Shown one piece after another: positions 58,377-64,000 of a DNA stretch of 64,000 nucleotides. The DNA lies in contig NZ_CP042239.1 of assembly GCF_007833215.1 (NCBI RefSeq), positions 1,674,001 through 1,738,000 on the forward strand. Reading direction: 5' to 3'. The translations under genes were made by a program, and so were the position numbers. This DNA comes from Sphingomonas suaedae. Lineage in GTDB: Bacteria; Pseudomonadota; Alphaproteobacteria; Sphingomonadales; Sphingomonadaceae. The stretch's first letter is position 1. Each line of letters starts with the position of its first letter. Below the pieces are notes generated by a model, which was given only the letters and a program-made list of their open reading frames with translations, was not told the DNA's origin and searched no databases.

Positions 58377-58400
58377 TCGTTTCGATCAAGTCGAACTACG

Positions 58401-58432
58401 GACGGCGGGGAGAAATCCCCGCCGTCTTTTTT
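58401..58432 (+). terminator. Intrinsic terminator of the large TonB receptor
   Basis: GACGGCGGGGA (58401-58411) pairs perfectly with TCCCCGCCGTC (58416-58426) around a GAAA loop, followed by TTTTTT (58427-58432). Confidence 0.95.
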
Positions 58433-58486
58433 GCGTCCGGCACAGCGGGTGCCAAATAGCGCTCGAATGCGGGAAAGGGCGGCGCC

Positions 58487-60298
58487 TCAGCGCGCGGGAA
58501 CGACGTCGAAAGCAACCGTCAGCCGCTCCGCATCTCCGGCAAAGGGCAAGGTTCCGTGCCACATCGACGACGGGAACAGCGCCAAAGCGCCGACCTGGGG
58601 TGTGATGATGCGGCGTGGCGCAAGATCGAGTTCCAACTCGTCCGGCGGAGCGCCCAGCTGAAGCGCCCCGGCATCGGCCCCATCGGCCGGATCATGCGGC
58701 GGCAGCGCAAAATAGCAGGCCGAGCTGATCCAGCCTTCGGAATGGACATGGTTGATATGATAGCCCGAGCGGCGCAACCGCACCGACCAGGAGCCGGAGA
58801 AACGGAAATCTGCGGACTTGCGGTTCAGCATCGGATGCCCGGCATCATCGGGCAGGCCGTCGATATAGCGGCCGACCGCGCGTCCGATCATCGCCTTCAA
58901 TTCGGCGATTTCGGGTTCCGGGCGCGTGAACAACGCCCCCGCCGTCTGCGTCCCGTTGCGCAGCGTCTGGTCCGCGGGATGGTGACGGGTAATGTGCATA
59001 CGCCGCAGGACAGCCGCCATGCGCGCCGCAAATTCAGCTGCCTCGCCGGTATCGGGCGCCAGCTGGATCAGCGCGACGTGCCGCTCATAGTCGTGCAGCC
59101 ATCGCTCGCGCGGGTCGTCCAGCAGCCGCCACGCCGTCCCCAGATAGGCCCAGGCCAGCTGATTGGCGGGATCGGCATCGCAGCACGCCTGCGCCTCCCC
59201 CGCCGCGCGCGCCGGATCGCGGCGGCGCAACAGATGCCGGGCCAGCGCGACACGATAGTCCGAATGCCCGCCCCACGCGCCCTGCGCCGCCGCGAATGCT
59301 GCGTCGGCCTCGTCAAGCTGGCCCTCCTCGCTATGGGCCATTGCGCGCGCCAGATGCAGCGTCGGCGTTCCCCCCGTCGCCGCGATACCGCGCGCCGCGA
59401 CCTGCGCGGCATCGCGATACTGGCGAAACCCGTTCAGCGCCGCGCACCAGCTCTCCCAGACCGTTGCTTCGCGCGGATAGGACCTCGCGAGCGCGGCGAA
59501 ACTCTCGAACGGATCGCGATCGATGCCGAACTCCCATATCAGCCGCGCCCGTGCATGATGACCCGTCATATAGGCGGGCGCAGAGACGGTCAGCCCGTCC
59601 AGCAGCGCCAATGCGCCGTCGACATCGCCCAGTTCGATCAGTGCCGCCGCGCGATTATTCGCCAGTTCCGGGCTGTTGAGACCAGCCGAGCGCGCGTTAT
59701 CATAAGCGATGAGGGCGCCGCGCGGGTCTCCTGCGGCATTCAGCGCGACTCCCAGATGCAAGGATGTGGCCGCCCGCGCCGGGTCGATCGCTTGCGCCTT
59801 GCGCAGCATTGCCACGGCCTCGGCGTGATCGCCCCGCTGCCGCAGCGTATTGCCCAGGCTGACATGGGCCAGCGCCGATCGCGGCGCGATCCTGCACGCC
59901 GCGCGCAGCCATTCGATCGCGGCGTCATAATCGCCGCGGCTCGCCGCCAGTTGCCCACGATTGATATAGGGATCGACATAGGCGGGATCGGCGGAAATCG
60001 CGTTGGCATAGGCCGCGTCGGCGTCGGCATCCTCCTTCAGGTCGCGCAGGATATTGCCAAGGACGTTGCCAAGCTGCGGCGTAAAGGCGCCGGCAGCGAT
60101 TCCACGGCGCAAGACATCGCGTGCGCCCTCCAGATTGCCAGCGGCCCGCTCGACCATCGCGGCCAGCTGAACGACCGTCGCGTCACCCGCATGGCTCGAA
60201 AGAAGAGGCGCGATCGCCGTACGCGCAGCCACCACCTCACCGCGCTGGACGTTCGTGTGAATTGACTGGAGTTCGGATGCGAGCGCGGGCGGGATCAT
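58487..60298 (-). CDS. TPR protein with C-terminal 2OG-Fe(II) oxygenase domain
   Basis: The protein is 603 residues from ATG 60298. About 380 residues of TPR repeats (residues ~5-390) precede a putative 2OG-Fe(II) oxygenase (PF13759-type) with HVHSEGW near residue 517 (metal-ligand region), ACYFALPP, and FPSSMWHGTLPF with the distal His. It probably hydroxylates a peptide or protein held by the TPR region. It is convergent with the TonB receptor, as this family often is in Caulobacter- and Xanthomonas-like genomes. The target is unknown. Confidence 0.83.
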   Translation of the reverse strand: MIPPALASELQSIHTNVQRGEVVAARTAIAPLLSSHAGDATVVQLAAMVERAAGNLEGARDVLRRGIAAGAFTPQLGNVLGNILRDLKEDADADAAYANAISADPAYVDPYINRGQLAASRGDYDAAIEWLRAACRIAPRSALAHVSLGNTLRQRGDHAEAVAMLRKAQAIDPARAATSLHLGVALNAAGDPRGALIAYDNARSAGLNSPELANNRAAALIELGDVDGALALLDGLTVSAPAYMTGHHARARLIWEFGIDRDPFESFAALARSYPREATVWESWCAALNGFRQYRDAAQVAARGIAATGGTPTLHLARAMAHSEEGQLDEADAAFAAAQGAWGGHSDYRVALARHLLRRRDPARAAGEAQACCDADPANQLAWAYLGTAWRLLDDPRERWLHDYERHVALIQLAPDTGEAAEFAARMAAVLRRMHITRHHPADQTLRNGTQTAGALFTRPEPEIAELKAMIGRAVGRYIDGLPDDAGHPMLNRKSADFRFSGSWSVRLRRSGYHINHVHSEGWISSACYFALPPHDPADGADAGALQLGAPPDELELDLAPRRIITPQVGALALFPSSMWHGTLPFAGDAERLTVAFDVVPAR

Positions 60299-60358
60299 AA
60301 CCCTGATCCTCGCCCGTTCACTCCGTCGGGTCAACGCATCCGAAATTACCCCTGGCCG

Positions 60359-60763
60359 TCAGCGCGCGCTGGTGCGGACCTGCTCATAGGGGACGAAATC
60401 GCCGAGACGGACATAGCCAGCCGGCGTGCCGGCGACATTGTCGGCCAGTTCAAGCGCCTGACCGCTGCACAGCTGCGAACCATAGACCTTGCGGTACAGG
60501 CTCGTATCGGTGCCCAGGCTCTCAGTGCCCGACCGTGGGCGGTTCACGTAAAGCTTATTGCCACGCCGGAACACGATCGCGGTGCCCTCCACAACCGAAG
60601 CCATGGCAGGGGTCGCCAGGCAGCTCACCGGCTCCCGCTCGACCAGTCCATCGACGAGGATCGCAAGCTTGGCCTCACCGTCGAGGGCCGGTTCCTGATC
60701 TGCCGCTGCCATGCCCGGCAGAACGATGGCGGAAAGGGCGGCCGCTACAAGCATCTTACGCAT
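60359..60763 (-). CDS. Secreted small protein, paralogue A
   Basis: This 134-residue protein has a signal peptide (RKMLVAAALSAIVLPGMAAA), two Cys (SCLATP and SQLCSG, probably disulfide-bonded) and the C-terminal motif LYVNRPRSG...KVYGSQLC...LGDFVPYEQVRTSAR. It is a clear tandem paralogue of the next gene. The family has no name known to me. It is likely periplasmic. Confidence 0.75.
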   Translation of the reverse strand: MRKMLVAAALSAIVLPGMAAADQEPALDGEAKLAILVDGLVEREPVSCLATPAMASVVEGTAIVFRRGNKLYVNRPRSGTESLGTDTSLYRKVYGSQLCSGQALELADNVAGTPAGYVRLGDFVPYEQVRTSAR

Positions 60764-60834
60764 ATGAGTCACTCCCTGTTGCATATCGAGCGGGGCAGAT
60801 GTCAGGCCACGCCAGAGCGCCCGAAGGCGGTCGC

Positions 60835-61245
60835 TCAACGCGCGCTGGTGCGCACCTTTTCATACGGCACAAAGTCACCCAGAACGACAAAGCCGTTCCA
60901 CATGCGCGACGTGCGGTCGAGAAGGTCGACCTTGTCGATGTTGCACAGCTGGCTGCCATAGATTTTGGTCAGCAGGATATCGTCATCGTCCAGGCTGTAT
61001 GCGCCCGAGCGCGGGCGGTTGACATACAGCTTGCTGCCACTGCGATAGACGATCGCGGTGCCGTCGATGATCGTGCTGTTGTCCATCGAATAGGTGGGCA
61101 GGCACTTGACCGGCTTTCCGGCCACACGCCCCTCCAGCATCTTGGCCAGTTCGGCCTCGCCCTTCGGATTTGGTTTTTCATCGGCCGACGCCACGCCCGG
61201 AAGGGTCAGAGCGGCGAGAGCGGCGGCTACAAGCATTTTACGCAT
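60835..61245 (-). CDS. Secreted small protein, paralogue B
   Basis: This 136-residue protein shares the signal peptide (RKMLVAAALAALTLPGVASA), both cysteines, SKLYVNRPRSGAYSL, KIYGSQLCN and LGDFVPYEKVRTSAR with the neighbour 71 bp downstream. The central region has diverged. A tandem duplication with relaxed or shifted function is likely. Confidence 0.75.
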   Translation of the reverse strand: MRKMLVAAALAALTLPGVASADEKPNPKGEAELAKMLEGRVAGKPVKCLPTYSMDNSTIIDGTAIVYRSGSKLYVNRPRSGAYSLDDDDILLTKIYGSQLCNIDKVDLLDRTSRMWNGFVVLGDFVPYEKVRTSAR

Positions 61246-61320
61246 GGGGTTCACTCCACTCCTGTCTTGTCCAAGATGGTGCCACAGCGCGCCTTTCACA
61301 ACGCTGAACCGTTTCGGGAT

Positions 61321-62358
61321 CTAATCCCAGATCCGGTCGAACCGCGCGCCCAATCCGGTAATCAGCTCATATTGCGACAGGCCCGACACTGCGGAGGTAG
61401 CGGGCAGGTCATAGGCGATCGTGACCCAATCCCCTTCTGCCAGATCGGGTGCGGCGCCGACATCGATCGCGGTCAGGTCCATCGACACACGCCCGACGAC
61501 CGGCAGCGCGACCCCGTCGGCGGAACGCGCCAGCCCCCTGCCCGAAAAACAGCGCAGATAGCCGTCTGCATAGCCCAGGTTCAGGATCGCGATCTCGGTG
61601 TCCGCCGTCGCCGTCCAGGTGAGGTTATAGCCAACGCCCTGCCCCGCCGGGACCAGCCGCCGCTGAAGGATTTGCGCCTGCGGCGTCACCACCTGCGCGA
61701 TCCGGCCTTCAAAGGCCGGGCTCGGCACGCCGCCATAAAGCGCGATGCCTGGCCGCGTCAGATCGAACGCATAGTCGGCACCCAGGCCGATCCCGGCGGA
61801 ATTGGCGAGACTCATCCGTCGCGCTCCCGTCCGCCCGCGCAGCGCCGCAAATCGCTCGCACTGAAGCGCGTTGAGCGGGACATCCTCATCGGCACTGGCA
61901 AGATGGCTCATCAGCGTTTCGATCCCGAGGCCGTCGAGCAGCCCCGCCGCGACATCTTCAGGCCGGATGCCGAGCCGGTTCATGCCGGTATCCACCATCA
62001 CGTCGCACGCGCCCCCGCCCGCCTCGCGCCAGCGGCGTATCTGCTGCACACTGCTCAGTACCGGTCGGACATTGCGCGCCGCCAACGCCGCCGGCAGATC
62101 CGCGTCGCGCACCCCGTGCAGGACCGAGACGGCGACATCCTCCTCCGCAAGCGCCAGCGCCTCGCGCCAGGTCGCGACAAAGAAGTCGCGGCACCCTGCC
62201 CCGGCCAGCCGGCGCACCACGTCGCGTGCGCCCAGCCCATAGCCATCGGCCTTCACCGCCGCGCCGCACGCCGCCGATCCGCTCATCGCGGCCAGCGTGC
62301 GCCAGTTGGCGGTCAGAGCGTCGGAGTCGAGGCGCAGGCGAAGGGGCGAAGGGATCAT
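61321..62358 (-). CDS. alr: Alanine racemase
   Basis: The 345-residue PLP enzyme makes D-Ala for peptidoglycan. The lysine that binds PLP is Lys36 in AAVKADGYGLG. The second catalytic Tyr is in GVGYNLTW, and GRVSMDLTAIDVG is the conserved C-terminal motif. The protein is slightly short for the family but has both barrel and C-terminal beta domain. It is followed downstream by the small secreted paralogues. Confidence 0.93.
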   Translation of the reverse strand: MIPSPLRLRLDSDALTANWRTLAAMSGSAACGAAVKADGYGLGARDVVRRLAGAGCRDFFVATWREALALAEEDVAVSVLHGVRDADLPAALAARNVRPVLSSVQQIRRWREAGGGACDVMVDTGMNRLGIRPEDVAAGLLDGLGIETLMSHLASADEDVPLNALQCERFAALRGRTGARRMSLANSAGIGLGADYAFDLTRPGIALYGGVPSPAFEGRIAQVVTPQAQILQRRLVPAGQGVGYNLTWTATADTEIAILNLGYADGYLRCFSGRGLARSADGVALPVVGRVSMDLTAIDVGAAPDLAEGDWVTIAYDLPATSAVSGLSQYELITGLGARFDRIWD

Positions 62359-62393
62359 ATCCCCCGCCTAGGATCGCCCCGCGATTCCCGCAA

Positions 62394-63992
62394 TCACGCG
62401 TGAACCAGATCGCGTTCCTTGAGCAGAAACACCGTCACCACCAGCGCCATCGCGACGACGATCCAGGTGTACCACAGCCCCGAATAGGGATCGCCGCTCT
62501 TCGCGACCATATATTGACTGATGAGCGGCAGGAATCCGCCAAAATAGCCCGTCCCGATATGATAGGGAATCGACATCGAGCTATAACGGATGCGCGGCGG
62601 GAACAGCTCGGTCAGCAAGGCTGCAACCGGGCCGTATGTCGCTCCGGACAGCGCCGCCAGCGCGACGATCGCGATCAGGATCAATATCAGATCGACCGCT
62701 CCTGGCGTCACCCGCTCCAGCGAATAGCCCGAATCGGCGAGCGCCGCATCGATATCGACCGCCGTGTTCGACACGACCGGAATGCTGCCGATCGCCACCG
62801 ACGCCGAGGGGGTCACCGCCTGGCTGTAGGGAATGCCCTTTTTCGACAGATAGTCCATCAACTGGCCGCATGTCGTCGCCTGCCGCGCGGCAAAGGGATC
62901 ATAGGCGCAGTCGGGGCCGGAGACGACCACCGGCGACCGCTTCGCCGCCTCCGCCAGACCCGGATTGGCGGCGTGACCCATCGCCCAGAACAGCGGGAAC
63001 AGCATCAGCAAGGTGAAGCCATAGCCGATGATGATCGGCTTCTTGCGTCCGATCCGGTCGGACAATTTGCCGAACAGGATGAACCAGAACAGCCCCGCCG
63101 CCGCGCCCCCCGCCGCCAGCAGCTGCGCGGTGACCGCCTCGACCCGCATCGGCCCCTGCAGGAAGGAGAGAACCGAAAAGGTCGCTGTGTACCAGATCAC
63201 CGTCAGCCCCGCCGCGATGCCGAACAGCGCCACGAACAGTCGGCGCAGATTGCCGGGATAGGTGAAGCTTTCCTTGAGCGGATTGCGCGCCACCTCGCCC
63301 GACGCCTTCATCGCCCGGAAGACCGGACTCTCGGACAGTTTGAGGCGCATATAGAGCGAGATCGCCAGCAACGCGATCGAGAAGAGGAAGGGCAGCCGCC
63401 AGCCCCATGCGTCGAACGCGCTCTCGGGCATCGCAAATCGGGTCGTCAGCACCACCGCGAGGCTCAGGATGAAGCCTGCCGACACGCTCGCCTGAATGAA
63501 ACTGGTGTGATAGCCCGCACGCCCCGGCGGCGAATGCTCCGCGACATAGATCGCCGCGCCGCCATATTCGCCGCCCAGCGCAAGTCCCTGAAGGATGCGC
63601 AGCCCGATGACGATGATCGGCGCCGCCGCCCCGATCGAGGCATAGGACGGGACCAGTCCGACCCCCGCCGTCGCGACGCCCATCAGCGTGATGGTGACAA
63701 GGAAGGTGTATTTGCGCCCGAGCTTGTCGCCCAGATAACCGAACAGCACCGCGCCGAGCGGACGGAAGCCGAACCCGACCGCAAACCCCGCCCAGGCGTA
63801 CAGCGCCTCCATGACCGGTGATGATGCGGCGAAGAAGGTCCGTCCGATAATCCCCGATGCGGCGAGCGTCCCGTAGATGAAGAAATCATACCATTCGAAC
63901 ACGGTGCCGAGCGAGGAGGCGGTCACCACCTGCCGCATCTCCGCTTTGCTCGGCTCGCGCTGTACGACGCCCTCGTCCGCTATGCTCGCCAT
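62394..63992 (-). CDS. MHS-family MFS transporter (ProP/ShiA-like)
   Basis: This 532-residue transporter has 12 predicted transmembrane helices and metabolite:H+ symporter (MHS) motifs: SLGTVFEWYDFFIYGTLA, GYLGDKLGRKYTF, LGGEYGGAAIYVAEHSPPG and FGKLSDRIGRKKPI. A ~100-residue insert with two Cys lies between helices in the second half (SGPDCAYDPFAARQATTC). It may import a carboxylate, betaine or similar compound. The gene begins eight bases from the window edge, so its promoter is outside. Confidence 0.88.
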   Translation of the reverse strand: MASIADEGVVQREPSKAEMRQVVTASSLGTVFEWYDFFIYGTLAASGIIGRTFFAASSPVMEALYAWAGFAVGFGFRPLGAVLFGYLGDKLGRKYTFLVTITLMGVATAGVGLVPSYASIGAAAPIIVIGLRILQGLALGGEYGGAAIYVAEHSPPGRAGYHTSFIQASVSAGFILSLAVVLTTRFAMPESAFDAWGWRLPFLFSIALLAISLYMRLKLSESPVFRAMKASGEVARNPLKESFTYPGNLRRLFVALFGIAAGLTVIWYTATFSVLSFLQGPMRVEAVTAQLLAAGGAAAGLFWFILFGKLSDRIGRKKPIIIGYGFTLLMLFPLFWAMGHAANPGLAEAAKRSPVVVSGPDCAYDPFAARQATTCGQLMDYLSKKGIPYSQAVTPSASVAIGSIPVVSNTAVDIDAALADSGYSLERVTPGAVDLILILIAIVALAALSGATYGPVAALLTELFPPRIRYSSMSIPYHIGTGYFGGFLPLISQYMVAKSGDPYSGLWYTWIVVAMALVVTVFLLKERDLVHA

Positions 63993-64000
63993 CCAGAATC

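Overview
The window is GC-rich chromosomal DNA that looks like a Sphingomonas-type alphaproteobacterium (order Sphingomonadales). The indications are the gene order recG - sdhE - mfd, gltX next to gltA, an atpHAGDC operon with the F0 genes elsewhere, PhaR, DUF2336 and DOMON-like proteins, two large TonB-dependent receptors, an alphaproteobacterial GAAC-N7-GAAC SOS box and many CCCCTCCCC/GGGGAGGGG hairpin repeats. No rRNA, canonical tRNA, CRISPR array, IS element or integrase was seen.

1-6.3 kb: the end of an asparagine-synthase-like gene, comEC, gltX (TTG start) and gltA. 6.3-8.9 kb: a sulfide/persulfide detoxification cluster (BigR-like repressor, rhodanese, TauE/SafE exporter, ETHE1-like persulfide dioxygenase). 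8.9-10.2 kb: a MerR-family regulator divergent from a glutaredoxin-MauE protein, with an almost exact mer-type operator between them, followed by an 83-nt tRNA-like fold. 10.4-17 kb: an S41 peptidase, a histidine-kinase-like protein that lacks its phospho-acceptor histidine and overlaps a DUF2336 gene, an NTP-transferase-like membrane protein, and NamZ. 17-23.5 kb: a TonB receptor, tyrS, a PilZ protein, and a class C beta-lactamase-like hydrolase behind a strong palindromic operator.

23.6-30.5 kb: recG, a minimal YadA-like surface protein, sdhE, a paired-palindrome repeat, and mfd. 30.5-35.3 kb is the accessory region. It holds a nuclease toxin with its immunity protein under a probable LexA box, bounded by the mfd 3' end and a second diverged copy of that 3' end. 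Next come a low-GC trypsin-like protease translationally coupled to a frameshifted PD-(D/E)xK-like gene, and then an Xre/RES toxin-antitoxin pair bounded by diverged direct repeats. 35.5-43.8 kb: a DEAD-box helicase and the atp operon, which carries two more paired palindromes and an extra lipoprotein gene.

43.8-55 kb: small secreted proteins, a solitary cpaF, a retropepsin-PDZ protein, an exported methyltransferase, a TPR protein, an amidohydrolase, and a polyhydroxyalkanoate group (phaR, a PhaC-like enzyme, a thiolase). 55-64 kb: a TonB receptor, a TPR/2OG-Fe(II) oxygenase, tandem secreted paralogues, alanine racemase and an MHS-family transporter.

The strongest candidates for new biology are the layered mfd-rhlE island, the tRNA-like RNA, the histidine-less kinase with its DUF2336 partner, and the paired palindromes that end a few bases before start codons.
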